The notes beneath the pieces were generated by a model. The model searched no databases. It saw only the letters and a program-made list of their open reading frames with translations, and had not been told where the DNA came from. This document shows, in pieces, positions 1 through 7,901 of a stretch of 26,450 nucleotides of DNA. The translations under genes were made by a program, and so were the position numbers. The stretch is from an uncultured Lachnospiraceae bacterium (GTDB lineage: Bacteria; Bacillota; Clostridia; Lachnospirales; Lachnospiraceae): the NCBI GenBank assembly GCA_934394615.1, contig CAKRRJ010000030.1, positions 1-26,450 on the forward strand. Reading direction: 5' to 3'. How positions within the stretch are numbered: the first letter of the stretch is position 1; every line of letters begins with the position of its first letter.

Positions 1-1
1 G

Positions 2-43
2 GCAAGCGGAGACTACATTATAAAGGCAGGTGGCGTACGATGA
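2..43 (+). CDS. C-terminal end of the upstream gene, probably GlgC
   Basis: Only the last 13 codons lie in the window, reading ASGDYIIKAGGVR then TGA. The other two frames either stop at 21-23 or run into glgD in frame. The stop overlaps the glgD start as ATGA (40-43), an arrangement typical of translationally coupled operon partners. In Clostridia glgD normally follows glgC, which encodes the catalytic ADP-glucose pyrophosphorylase subunit, so that is the likely identity. The fragment is too short to identify by sequence. Confidence 0.5.
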   Translation, partial: ASGDYIIKAGGVR

Positions 44-1161
44 GAGCGATTGGTATTGTATTAGCAGGCGGAAACAGTAAGAGAATGCGGGAATTATCCA
101 ACAAACGTGCGATTTCCGCAATGCCGGTTGCAGGAAGCTACCGCAGCATTGACTTTGTGCTCAGCAGCATGAGCAACTCCCATATCCAGAACGTGGCAGT
201 ATTTACCCAGTATAACTCCCGTTCCTTAAATGAGCATTTAAGTTCCTCCAAGTGGTGGGATTTCGGAAGAAAGCAGGGAGGACTTTATGTGTTCACCCCG
301 ACCATCACCGCGCAGAACAGCGACTGGTACCGCGGAACCGCAGATGCCCTGTACCAGAACCTTTCCTTTTTAAAGAACAGCCATGAGCCTTATGTAGTGA
401 TTGCCTCCGGCGACGGCATCTACAAGCTGGACTACAATAAAGTTCTGGAATATCATATCGAGAAAAAGGCAGATATTACCGTAGTCTGCAAAGATATGCC
501 GGAAACCGAAGATGTGACCCGTTTCGGCCAGGTAAAGGTCAACGACGATGGCCGCATCACAGACTTCGATGAGAAGCCGATGGTTTCCACATCCAGCACC
601 ATCTCCTGTGGTATCTATGTCATCCGCAGACGCCAGCTCATCGAACTGATCGAGCGCTGCGCAGCAGAGGACCGCGTTGATTTCGTAAGAGATATTCTGG
701 TTCGCTACAAGAACTTAAAGCGCATTTACGCATACAAGATGAACTCCTACTGGAGCAATATCGCTTCTGTAGATTCCTACTTTAAAACCAATATGGATTT
801 CTTAAAGCCGGAAGTGCGCAATTACTTCTTTAAAGAGTATCCGGACGTATATTCCAAGGTGGACGATCTTCCGCCGGCAAAATACAATCCGGGCGCGCTG
901 GTTAAGAACAGCCTGATCTCCAGCGGATCCATCATCAACGGAACCGTAGAGAACTCCATTCTGTTCAAGAAAGCGTATGTAGGAAATAACTGCGTGATCA
1001 AAAATTCCATCATTCTGAACGATGTTTATATCGGTGACAATACCGTGATCGAGAACTGCATCGTAGAGAGCCGCGACACCATCCGCGCTAACACCACTTA
1101 CATTGGTTCACCGGATGACGTCAAGATCGTTATCGAGAAAAACGAGCGTTACACCCTGTAA
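40..1161 (+). CDS. glgD: Glucose-1-phosphate adenylyltransferase subunit GlgD
   Basis: This is the GlgD-type subunit of ADP-glucose pyrophosphorylase, which makes ADP-glucose from ATP and glucose-1-phosphate for glycogen synthesis in the cytoplasm. The N-terminal nucleotidyltransferase fold opens with GIVLAGGNSKRMRELSNKRA, where catalytic GlgC proteins carry a GGxGxRL-type loop. That divergence is the hallmark of GlgD, which in Firmicutes mainly modulates GlgC. From about residue 275 the protein shows hexad-like repeats rich in I, V and N (NSLISSGSIINGTVENSILF, then NNCVIKNSIIL), the left-handed beta-helix domain. The length of 373 aa fits the family. An AGGTGG-like ribosome site lies 7 nt before the ATG, and the start overlaps the upstream stop as ATGA. 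No independent promoter is visible, so it is probably co-transcribed with glgC. Confidence 0.95.
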   Translation: MRAIGIVLAGGNSKRMRELSNKRAISAMPVAGSYRSIDFVLSSMSNSHIQNVAVFTQYNSRSLNEHLSSSKWWDFGRKQGGLYVFTPTITAQNSDWYRGTADALYQNLSFLKNSHEPYVVIASGDGIYKLDYNKVLEYHIEKKADITVVCKDMPETEDVTRFGQVKVNDDGRITDFDEKPMVSTSSTISCGIYVIRRRQLIELIERCAAEDRVDFVRDILVRYKNLKRIYAYKMNSYWSNIASVDSYFKTNMDFLKPEVRNYFFKEYPDVYSKVDDLPPAKYNPGALVKNSLISSGSIINGTVENSILFKKAYVGNNCVIKNSIILNDVYIGDNTVIENCIVESRDTIRANTTYIGSPDDVKIVIEKNERYTL

Positions 1162-1237
1162 AGATACGCCGCTTCCGTGAGGGGAGCAGGCGGCTGCAGG
1201 AAAACAGCGCTGTTTCGACATCATGAAAACACGCAGA

Positions 1238-1278
1238 CGGCCGTACGGGACAGGCTTTTGCCTCCTCCCGTGCGGCCG
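1238..1278 (+). other. Strong hairpin in the glgD-spoVG gap
   Basis: Arms CGGCCGTACGGGA (1238-1250) and TCCCGTGCGGCCG (1266-1278) pair with a single G-U type wobble. Inside, AGGC and GCCT pair across a T-rich tetraloop, giving one long stem. No T-tract follows (CTTAAG), so it does not look like a normal intrinsic terminator. It ends 10 nt before the GGGGGAGGGG ribosome site of spoVG. It could be a processing or stability element separating glg mRNA from spoVG mRNA, or a weak attenuator. Confidence 0.6.
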
Positions 1279-1304
1279 CTTAAGAACGGGGGAGGGGTTT
1301 CCAC

Positions 1305-1586
1305 ATGCAGATAACAGATGTGAGAGTGAGGAAGATTGAAAAAGAAGGGAAAATGAAAGCAATTGTTTCTATTACCATAGATAATGAGTTTGTTGTTCAT
1401 GATATCAAAGTCATTGAGGGTGAGAAAGGATTGTTTATCGCAATGCCGAGCCGCAAGGCAACGGACGGCGAGTACCGGGATATCGCACATCCGATCAATT
1501 CGGGAACCCGCGATATGATCCAGTCTGTGATCCTGGATAAATACGAGACTACAGCACTGGAGACACAGCAGGAAGAGCTTGCATAG
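1305..1586 (+). CDS. spoVG: Septation regulator SpoVG
   Basis: SpoVG is a small, highly conserved regulator found in spore formers and many other Firmicutes. It affects asymmetric septation and sporulation, and homologues in other genera bind nucleic acid. The 93-aa product matches the family nearly end to end: [11 protein letters not shown] at the start, a beta-strand with [13 protein letters not shown], the signature [10 protein letters not shown], then [19 protein letters not shown] strong purine-rich site (GGGGGAGGGG, 1288-1297) lies 7 nt before the ATG. A good terminator follows at 1614-1659. I see no convincing sigma-H or sigma-A promoter in the gap upstream, so transcription may continue from the glycogen genes. 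Confidence 0.97.
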   Translation: MQITDVRVRKIEKEGKMKAIVSITIDNEFVVHDIKVIEGEKGLFIAMPSRKATDGEYRDIAHPINSGTRDMIQSVILDKYETTALETQQEELA

Positions 1587-1613
1587 AAAGTTCATAAATT
1601 GAAAGTACAAAAG

Positions 1614-1659
1614 ACTGTCTGGCAGATAGAATGAGGCTGCCAGGCAGTTTTCTGTTTTT
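1614..1659 (+). terminator. Intrinsic terminator after spoVG
   Basis: Arms ACTGTCTGGCAG (1614-1625) and CTGCCAGGCAGT (1637-1648) form a 12-bp stem with one wobble. The run TTTTCTGTTTTT follows directly. Confidence 0.9.
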
Positions 1660-1716
1660 ATACCCTAGAGGAATCGTTGTTTTAATTTACTTCAGATGGC
1701 GAAAAAAGAAAAAAAG

Positions 1717-1747
1717 ATTGCTGCTTGCATAGTATGTAAGCAGCAAT
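1717..1747. other. Perfect inverted repeat before the surface-protein gene
   Basis: ATTGCTGCTT (1717-1726) and AAGCAGCAAT (1738-1747) are a perfect 10-bp inverted repeat with an 11-nt loop. An A-rich run (1701-1715) precedes it. Read on the minus strand it is a hairpin followed by CTTTTTTTCTTTTTT, the form of an intrinsic terminator. On the plus strand it sits just before the AAGGAGAGAG ribosome site of the 1765 gene. No minus-strand gene is seen that would need a terminator here. Confidence 0.6.
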
Positions 1748-1764
1748 AAAAAGGAGAGAGCAGG

Positions 1765-3525
1765 ATGAAGAAATTAAAAACGAGAACGGTTGGTCTGAAA
1801 CACAGAATCCGGCACAAATATGGACGCACGGCGGCACTGATGCTGACTGCGGCGCTGACAGCATCGAATTTTGGCGCGGCACTGCCAGCGGTGTTTGCGG
1901 CCGGGGCGGGAGAAAACAGTCTTTCCGGAGAGCGGCAGGATGCGTATGAAACGGCAAGCAGCTCCAACGCAACAGCAACCAGTTCGGATGCGGAAGAAGT
2001 AGTTACAGATGAAGAATTTCTCGCAGACGATCTGACGGCAGAAAGCCTTATGAGCCTGGAAGTTCCGGCGCTGGTTTCCGCTTTGGAGGATATCGCCGTA
2101 ACATTCGACAGCAATGGCGGCAGCGGGGCGGCTCCGGATGCAGTCACGGCCGGGGCGGGAGAAACCGTCGAACTGCCGGATTATGAGGGAACAAAGGCAG
2201 AAGAAGTATTTGTGGGCTGGTGTGCTTTATCGAATCCGCACGCCAGCGGAGCCTACGCGAAGGCAGACGGAGCCATTTATCCGGCAGGAAGCAGGTATAC
2301 AGTTCCATCGAAAGATACAACGCTGTATGCGGTGTGGGCAAAGGAAGATGTGGATGCGAAATTTTTTGTAAGACTGGATGGCAGCATTCCGACGGAACCG
2401 CAGTCGCATACAATCGCAAATTATACAAAGGGGATTGCGAAATCAGGGGCGATTCAGCTTGGCGTGTTTTACACAGACTCTTCAGAGGGCGTGGAATGCA
2501 GGCTGAATGAGGACACGATTCCAACGGATGCGGAACTGGCAGAGCTCTTTGCCGGGACAACTGGGAAAATTTCGTTTTCCGATGGCACGGAATATGACAA
2601 AACAACAACGGCAGAACAGTTTGGAGAGCGGTATTATGTCCTGTGGTATGTGGTCAAATCCGAGGATGGCTGGCACGTGGACGGCGCACTGCTCAAAAAG
2701 AATCTTGTGAATTTATCCTACTGCGCGAATGCTCCGGAGGGAACCTGGTCGAATATGCCAGATGGACAGCAGTATCCGGCAGGCAGCATTGCGACCGTTT
2801 CCAATCAGAAACCGGTTAGAGAGGGATATGAATTTTTAGGCTGGAATACAGAGCCGGATGGAAGCGGCAAGGCATATGATCCGGAGAAGACTTTCACGAT
2901 CACAGAGAATACGACCCTGTATGCACAGTGGGAGCAGAAATCAGAACAGCCCGATCCAAGCGAGCCGGATGATGGAAAGGACGATGGCGGGAAAGATGAT
3001 GGAAAAGATGACGGCGGAAAGGACGATGGAAAGGACGACGGAGGAAACGGCACCGGAAAAGATGACGGAGGAAACGGCGGCGGAAAAGATGACGGAGGCA
3101 AGGACGATGGAAAAGACGATGGAGGAAACGGCAACAGCGGCAATGACGGAGGAAACAGCGGCAATGGCGGCAGCAGTTCTGGCGGCGGTAATAGCAGTGG
3201 CGGAAGCAGTTCCGGCGGCGGCAGCCACAGCAGCGGAGGCAGCAGTTCTGGCGGCAGTTCCAGCCGCAGCGGCGGTTCTTCCTCCGGCGGCCCTGGTGTT
3301 GTAACGGTGACCATCGATCCGGCAGCAGTTCCGGCAGCGGATCTTCCGGAACTCCCGGGCACAGAGACGCTCCCGAAAACCAGTGTGAAAGAAATTCTGC
3401 CGGCAGCGCTTCCGAAGACCGGCCAGAGTCGGACAAACGAAGTGGTCTTCATACTGTCTGGCATGATGCTTGCGGCATTTGCGGCAGGCAGAAGAAAAAG
3501 AGAAGAGGAGGATGATGCAGAGTAA
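1765..3525 (+). CDS. Sortase-anchored surface protein with two InlB-type B repeats
   Basis: A secreted wall-anchored protein of 586 aa. Residues 1-48 form a long signal peptide: a basic start, then a hydrophobic core ending PAVFA-AG. Two Listeria-Bacteroides / InlB B-type repeats are recognisable, at about 112-191 (VTFDSNGG... FVGW... TLYAVW) and 314-391 (FLGWNTEPDGSG... TLYAQW). A low-complexity stalk follows: an acidic D-D-G-K repeat from residue 402, then a Gly/Ser-rich tract. The C-terminus has an LPKTG sorting signal (549-553), a hydrophobic segment and RRKREEEDD. A second motif, LPKTS, lies shortly upstream. It is monocistronic between two strong terminators and has an AAGGAGAGAG ribosome site. 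The ligand or function is unknown; adhesion is only a guess from architecture. Confidence 0.85.
   Translation: MKKLKTRTVGLKHRIRHKYGRTAALMLTAALTASNFGAALPAVFAAGAGENSLSGERQDAYETASSSNATATSSDAEEVVTDEEFLADDLTAESLMSLEVPALVSALEDIAVTFDSNGGSGAAPDAVTAGAGETVELPDYEGTKAEEVFVGWCALSNPHASGAYAKADGAIYPAGSRYTVPSKDTTLYAVWAKEDVDAKFFVRLDGSIPTEPQSHTIANYTKGIAKSGAIQLGVFYTDSSEGVECRLNEDTIPTDAELAELFAGTTGKISFSDGTEYDKTTTAEQFGERYYVLWYVVKSEDGWHVDGALLKKNLVNLSYCANAPEGTWSNMPDGQQYPAGSIATVSNQKPVREGYEFLGWNTEPDGSGKAYDPEKTFTITENTTLYAQWEQKSEQPDPSEPDDGKDDGGKDDGKDDGGKDDGKDDGGNGTGKDDGGNGGGKDDGGKDDGKDDGGNGNSGNDGGNSGNGGSSSGGGNSSGGSSSGGGSHSSGGSSSGGSSSRSGGSSSGGPGVVTVTIDPAAVPAADLPELPGTETLPKTSVKEILPAALPKTGQSRTNEVVFILSGMMLAAFAAGRRKREEEDDAE
2968..3290 (+). 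repeat. Degenerate coding repeats of the surface-protein stalk
   Basis: Tandem short codon repeats encode DDGK/DDGG units (about 2968-3125), followed by GNGG, NSG and SSSGG units to about 3290. Units of 12-24 nt recur with few changes, so this stretch is prone to slippage and length variation. It is in frame with the 1765-3525 gene. Long open frames on the other strand here are a by-product of the repeats. Confidence 0.85.
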
Positions 3526-3575
3526 GTACTGCAGTTGATACAGCGAACGAACAGCAGTAAATAAGCAGTGACAGG

Positions 3576-3645
3576 GGCTGTCGTGAAACCGGGGCCGATA
3601 AGCAAACATATCGGTCCTGGTTTCGCGGCAGCCTTTCGTTTACTT
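3576..3645 (+). terminator. Long-stem intrinsic terminator after the surface-protein gene
   Basis: The arms at 3576-3600 (starting GGCTGTCGTGAAACC) and 3609-3633 (ending GGTTTCGCGGCAGCC) pair over 25 positions with only a few wobbles across an 8-nt loop. TTTCGTTTACTTTTC follows. Confidence 0.92.
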
Positions 3646-3667
3646 TTCTGTCTTCACCTGTTAAAAT
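3639..3667 (+). promoter_or_regulatory. Candidate sigma-A promoter of pth-mfd
   Basis: TTTACT (3639-3644), a 17-nt spacer and TAAAAT (3662-3667), with TG one base upstream of the -10 (extended -10). The -35 matches TTGACA at 4 of 6 positions. It overlaps the tail of the preceding terminator and lies about 55 nt before the pth start. Confidence 0.45.
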
Positions 3668-3726
3668 ATAGGATACGGTTTGATGTAAATGAAAAACAGA
3701 CAGATTTTAAGTAACAGGAGGACAAC

Positions 3727-4302
3727 ATGTATCTGATTGCAGGACTTGGAAACCCTACAAGGGAATATGATAAAACAAGACACAATGTCGGCTTTTCGGT
3801 GATCGATGTGCTGGCTGATAAATACGGAATCGATGTGAGCGACCGCAAACATAAGGCGCTGTGCGGCAAAGGCATCATTGAAGGAGAGAAAGTCCTTCTC
3901 TTGAAGCCGCAGACCTTCATGAACTTAAGCGGCGAGAGCATCCGCGAGGCGGTTGATTATTACAAGATCGATCCGGAGGATCTGATTGTCATTTATGATG
4001 ATATCAGCCTGGATCCGGGGCAGCTGCGCATTCGGTTAAAGGGAAGCGCAGGCGGGCACAATGGCATGAAAAACATCATTGCGCATCTGGGAACACAGGA
4101 GTTTCCGCGCATCAAGGTCGGTGTGGGCGCAAAGCCGCCGAAGATGGATCTGGCAGATTATGTGCTGAGCCGTTTTGGCGCGGAAGAGCAGAAGGTTATG
4201 GATGAGGCGTTTGGTGAGGCGGCCGAGGCTGCGGTCATGATGATGACGACCGGAGCGGAGCGTGCCATGAACCATTACAACGCCAAAAAGAAAGCGGAGT
4301 AA
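3727..4302 (+). CDS. pth: Peptidyl-tRNA hydrolase
   Basis: Bacterial Pth cleaves the ester bond of peptidyl-tRNAs released prematurely from ribosomes, recycling tRNA in the cytoplasm. The 191-aa protein has the N-terminal signature GLGNPTREYDKTRHNVGF, with Asn9, Tyr14 and catalytic His19. It also has KPQTFMNLSG with Asn66, the IYDDISLD loop with Asp92, and GSAGGHNGMKNII. All expected active-site positions are present and the length is normal. AGGAGG (3716-3721) sits 5 nt before the ATG. It is followed by mfd after 3 nt, the pairing seen in Bacillus (where it is called spoVC) and Clostridia. Confidence 0.97.
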   Translation: MYLIAGLGNPTREYDKTRHNVGFSVIDVLADKYGIDVSDRKHKALCGKGIIEGEKVLLLKPQTFMNLSGESIREAVDYYKIDPEDLIVIYDDISLDPGQLRIRLKGSAGGHNGMKNIIAHLGTQEFPRIKVGVGAKPPKMDLADYVLSRFGAEEQKVMDEAFGEAAEAAVMMMTTGAERAMNHYNAKKKAE

Positions 4303-4305
4303 GAT

Positions 4306-7300
4306 ATGAGCAGGGGATTTGCAAATCCATTGACGGAGCTGGCGGAGTTTATGGAACTCCAGCAGAGCCTCAGAAAAAAGAAAGGACCGGTGCAGGTAAG
4401 CGGTTGTTTGGATTCCCAGAAGGTGCATCTGATGCACGAGACAGTGGCAGAGCGTCCGTGGAAGCTGGTTGTGACCTATGACGATGCCAGGGCGAAGGAG
4501 ATTCTGGATGATTTCGGCTGTTTTCGGGAAGATGCCTGGCTGTATCCGGCGAAGGATCTTCTATTTTACAGCGCGGACATTCATGGCAATCTCCTGACCA
4601 GGGAACGCCTGCAGGTGCTGCGCCATCTCATGGAGGATGAGGGCGGCGTGGTGGTAACGACCATGGATGGCCTTATGGATCATCTGCTTCCATTAAAATG
4701 CATGAAGGAGCAGGTGCTCCATCTGGAATTGCAGCAGGAGCTGGATCTGGAGGCATGGAAAATCCGTCTGACGGAGCTTGGCTATGAGCGTATGCCCCAG
4801 GTGGACGGCATGGGCCAGTTTTCCGTGCGGGGCGGCATCCTGGATATTTATCCGCTCACGGAGGAGCTTCCGGTCCGCATTGAGCTATGGGGCACGGAGG
4901 TAGATTCTATCCGCACGTTTGATTTGGAGAGCCAGCGCTCGATTGAGCAGCTCGATGCGGTCGATATTTATCCGGCGGCGGAGATCGTGCTCACAAAAAC
5001 GCAGCGTCAGGCAGGTGTGGAGCAGATCCGGAACGAAGCGAAGACATTCGCGGAGACATTGAGAAAGCAGATGAATACGGAGGAGGCTTACCGCATCACC
5101 GGAATCGTGAAGGAACTCACGGAAGGCCTGGAAGAGGGCTGGAAGCAGACCGGACTGGACGCGTGGATCTCCTATTTCAGCAAAGAAACGGTTTCGTTTC
5201 TGGATTATTTTGATCCGGAGCGCAGCATGATCTTTCTGGATGAGCCTCTTCGCTTAAAGGAGCAGGGCGAGGCAGTGGAGCTGGAATTCCGGGAGAGCAT
5301 GGAGCACCGGCTGGAAAAGGGCTATCTTCTGCCAGGCCAGACCGGGCTCTTGTATCCGGCCCGGGAGATCCTTGCAAAAGCACAGCGGAAAGATACGGTA
5401 TACCTGACCGGTCTGGAGCAGAAGCTTCCGGGTATGACAACAGAGGCGCGTTTTTCTCTGGATGTCAAGAACATGAACTCCTACCAGAACAGCTTTGAAA
5501 TGCTGATCAAAGATCTGACGGCCTGGAAGAAGGAGCGTTACCGGATCATCCTGCTGTCGGCCTCCCGGACCCGTGCCAGCCGCCTGGCGGAAGACCTGCG
5601 CGGATACGGCCTGAGTGCGTTCTGCACGGATGATGAGGACCGGCAGGTGCAGCCGGGAGAGATTCTGGTAACATTCGGAAATCTACACCGCGGTTTTGCG
5701 TATACGCAGATCAAGTTTGCGGTCATCACCGAAGGTGACATGTTCGGAAAAGAGAAGAAAAAGCGCAAACGGAAGAAAACTTCCTATGAGGGTAGGAAAA
5801 TCCAGAGCTTTACGGAACTGTCGGTGGGCGACTATGTGGTGCATGAAGACCATGGACTTGGTATTTACCGCGGTATCGAAAAGATTGAGCGGGACGGTGT
5901 TATCAAGGATTACCTGAAAGTGGAGTACGCGGACAACGGAAGCCTCTATCTTCCGGCAACCCGCCTGGACGGAATCCAGAAGTACGCCGGTTCCGACGCA
6001 AAGGCGCCGAAGTTAAACAAGCTTGGCGGTGAGCAGTGGAACCGCACGAAGGCAAAGGTCAAAACTGCAGTTAAGGAAATTGCGAAGGATCTGGTGCAGC
6101 TTTACGCGGCGCGCCGGGAACTGGGCGGATACCAGTACGGCGAGGACACGGTGTGGCAGCGGGAGTTTGAGGAACTGTTCCCGTACGATGAGACCGAGGA
6201 CCAGATGACTGCCATTGAGGATACGAAGCGCGACATGGAGAGCCACCGGATTATGGACCGCCTGATCTGCGGGGATGTTGGCTATGGCAAAACAGAGATT
6301 GCCCTGCGTGCCGCGTTTAAGGCAGTGCAGGAGAGCAAGCAGGTGGTCTATCTGGTGCCGACGACCATTCTGGCACAGCAGCATTACAACACGTTCGTCC
6401 AGCGCATGAAGGATTTTCCGGTGCGCATTGAACTGTTGTCCCGCTTCCGCACACCGGGGCAGATTAAAAAGACGATCGAGGATCTGAAAAAAGGGCAGGT
6501 GGACATTGTCATCGGCACTCACCGCGTGCTCTCCAAAGATGTAAAGTTTAAGGATCTTGGCCTTTTGATCATCGACGAGGAGCAGCGTTTTGGTGTGGCG
6601 CACAAGGAGAAGATCAAGCAGATGAAGGAAAATGTGGATGTGCTGACGCTGACGGCAACGCCAATTCCGCGCACACTGCATATGAGCCTTGTGGGAATTC
6701 GTGACATGAGTGTGCTGGAGGAGCCGCCGGTAGACCGTGTGCCGATTCAGACTTATGTGATGGAGCACAACGATGAGATGGTCCGCGAGGCGGTGAACCG
6801 GGAACTGGCGCGGGGCGGTCAGGTTTACTATGTATACAACCGCGTAAAGGATATTGAGGAAGTGGCGCATCATGTGCAGGAGCTGGTGCCGGATGCTGTG
6901 GTTGTTTACGCCCACGGACAGATGCCGGAGCACAAGCTGGAACAGATTTTACTGGATTTTGTGAACGGCGACATTGATGTGCTGGTATCTACGACCATCA
7001 TCGAGACAGGGCTGGATATCCCCAATGCCAACACCATGATCATTCAGGATGCAGACCGCATGGGACTTTCCCAGCTTTATCAGCTGCGCGGGCGTGTGGG
7101 ACGTTCCAGCCGGACATCCTATGCGTTTCTTATGTATAAGCGCGACAAGCTCTTAAAGGAGGAGGCAGAGAAGCGCCTGCAGGCTATCCGGGAATTTACG
7201 GAACTTGGATCCGGCGTGAAGATCGCTATGCGCGACCTGGAGATCCGCGGGGCGGGCAATGTCCTTGGCGCGGAGCAGCACGGCCACATGGAGGCAGTCG

Positions 7301-7836
7301 GCTACGATCTGTACTGCAAGCTGTTAAATCAGGCGGTGCAGGCCATTCAGGGACGACGCGATGAAACAGAAGAGTTTGCGTCTGTGGTCGAGTGTGACAC
7401 CGATGCGTATATTCCGGTTTCCTATATCAAAAACGAGTATCAGAAGCTCGATGTTTACAAGCGGATTTCCGGCATTGAAAATGAGGAAGAATACATGGAT
7501 ATGCAGGATGAACTGATTGACCGTTTCGGTGATATCCCGAAGGCTGTCACAAACCTGCTGCAGGTAGCGCTCTTAAAGGCTATGGCGCACCGGGCGTATG
7601 TGACGGAGGTGCGCATCAACCGCCAGGAAGTCCGCCTTACCATGTATCAGAACGCGAAGCTTAACACAGTCGGAATTCCCGAACTTGTAGCATCCTGCAA
7701 CGGAGACCTCAAGTTTGTGATGGGAGAACAGCCGTACTTTTTGTATACAGACCAGCGGAACAGGCAGAAAGACTGTGCGGCCATGATGGAATTTGCGCAG
7801 ACACTTCTGGGAAAGATCGGAGAGCTCGCACTTTGA
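4306..7836 (+). CDS. mfd: Transcription-repair coupling factor Mfd
   Basis: Mfd is an ATP-driven DNA translocase that removes RNA polymerase stalled at lesions and recruits UvrA to the template strand. At 1176 aa it is full length. Visible in order are the UvrB-like N-terminal module ([20 protein letters not shown]), a very basic linker (KKKRKRKK), the RNA-polymerase-interacting domain ([20 protein letters not shown]), Walker A GDVGYGKT (656-663), Walker B DEEQ (757-760), helicase motif [17 protein letters not shown], and the RecG-like [15 protein letters not shown] segment. A C-terminal domain like the one that masks UvrA binding follows. It starts 3 nt after the pth stop, with its ribosome site (GCGGAG) inside pth, so the two are co-translated. 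No terminator is visible after it. Confidence 0.98.
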   Translation: MSRGFANPLTELAEFMELQQSLRKKKGPVQVSGCLDSQKVHLMHETVAERPWKLVVTYDDARAKEILDDFGCFREDAWLYPAKDLLFYSADIHGNLLTRERLQVLRHLMEDEGGVVVTTMDGLMDHLLPLKCMKEQVLHLELQQELDLEAWKIRLTELGYERMPQVDGMGQFSVRGGILDIYPLTEELPVRIELWGTEVDSIRTFDLESQRSIEQLDAVDIYPAAEIVLTKTQRQAGVEQIRNEAKTFAETLRKQMNTEEAYRITGIVKELTEGLEEGWKQTGLDAWISYFSKETVSFLDYFDPERSMIFLDEPLRLKEQGEAVELEFRESMEHRLEKGYLLPGQTGLLYPAREILAKAQRKDTVYLTGLEQKLPGMTTEARFSLDVKNMNSYQNSFEMLIKDLTAWKKERYRIILLSASRTRASRLAEDLRGYGLSAFCTDDEDRQVQPGEILVTFGNLHRGFAYTQIKFAVITEGDMFGKEKKKRKRKKTSYEGRKIQSFTELSVGDYVVHEDHGLGIYRGIEKIERDGVIKDYLKVEYADNGSLYLPATRLDGIQKYAGSDAKAPKLNKLGGEQWNRTKAKVKTAVKEIAKDLVQLYAARRELGGYQYGEDTVWQREFEELFPYDETEDQMTAIEDTKRDMESHRIMDRLICGDVGYGKTEIALRAAFKAVQESKQVVYLVPTTILAQQHYNTFVQRMKDFPVRIELLSRFRTPGQIKKTIEDLKKGQVDIVIGTHRVLSKDVKFKDLGLLIIDEEQRFGVAHKEKIKQMKENVDVLTLTATPIPRTLHMSLVGIRDMSVLEEPPVDRVPIQTYVMEHNDEMVREAVNRELARGGQVYYVYNRVKDIEEVAHHVQELVPDAVVVYAHGQMPEHKLEQILLDFVNGDIDVLVSTTIIETGLDIPNANTMIIQDADRMGLSQLYQLRGRVGRSSRTSYAFLMYKRDKLLKEEAEKRLQAIREFTELGSGVKIAMRDLEIRGAGNVLGAEQHGHMEAVGYDLYCKLLNQAVQAIQGRRDETEEFASVVECDTDAYIPVSYIKNEYQKLDVYKRISGIENEEEYMDMQDELIDRFGDIPKAVTNLLQVALLKAMAHRAYVTEVRINRQEVRLTMYQNAKLNTVGIPELVASCNGDLKFVMGEQPYFLYTDQRNRQKDCAAMMEFAQTLLGKIGELAL

Positions 7837-7901
7837 TTTTGTGCTTTTATGTTGCCGAGGTTTAGTATTATGAAAAATCAGAATAGAAAATAAGAGATAA
7901 C

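Noticed and set aside
2805..3609. Long open frames on the minus strand opposite the surface-protein stalk
   Set aside because: They are low-complexity translations (Pro/Ser/Leu- or Ala-rich) of the D-D-G-K and Gly/Ser codon repeats, without start signals.
6013..6933. 306-codon minus-strand open frame inside mfd
   Set aside because: It lies antisense to the conserved helicase core, with His/Leu/Arg-rich composition typical of a shadow frame.
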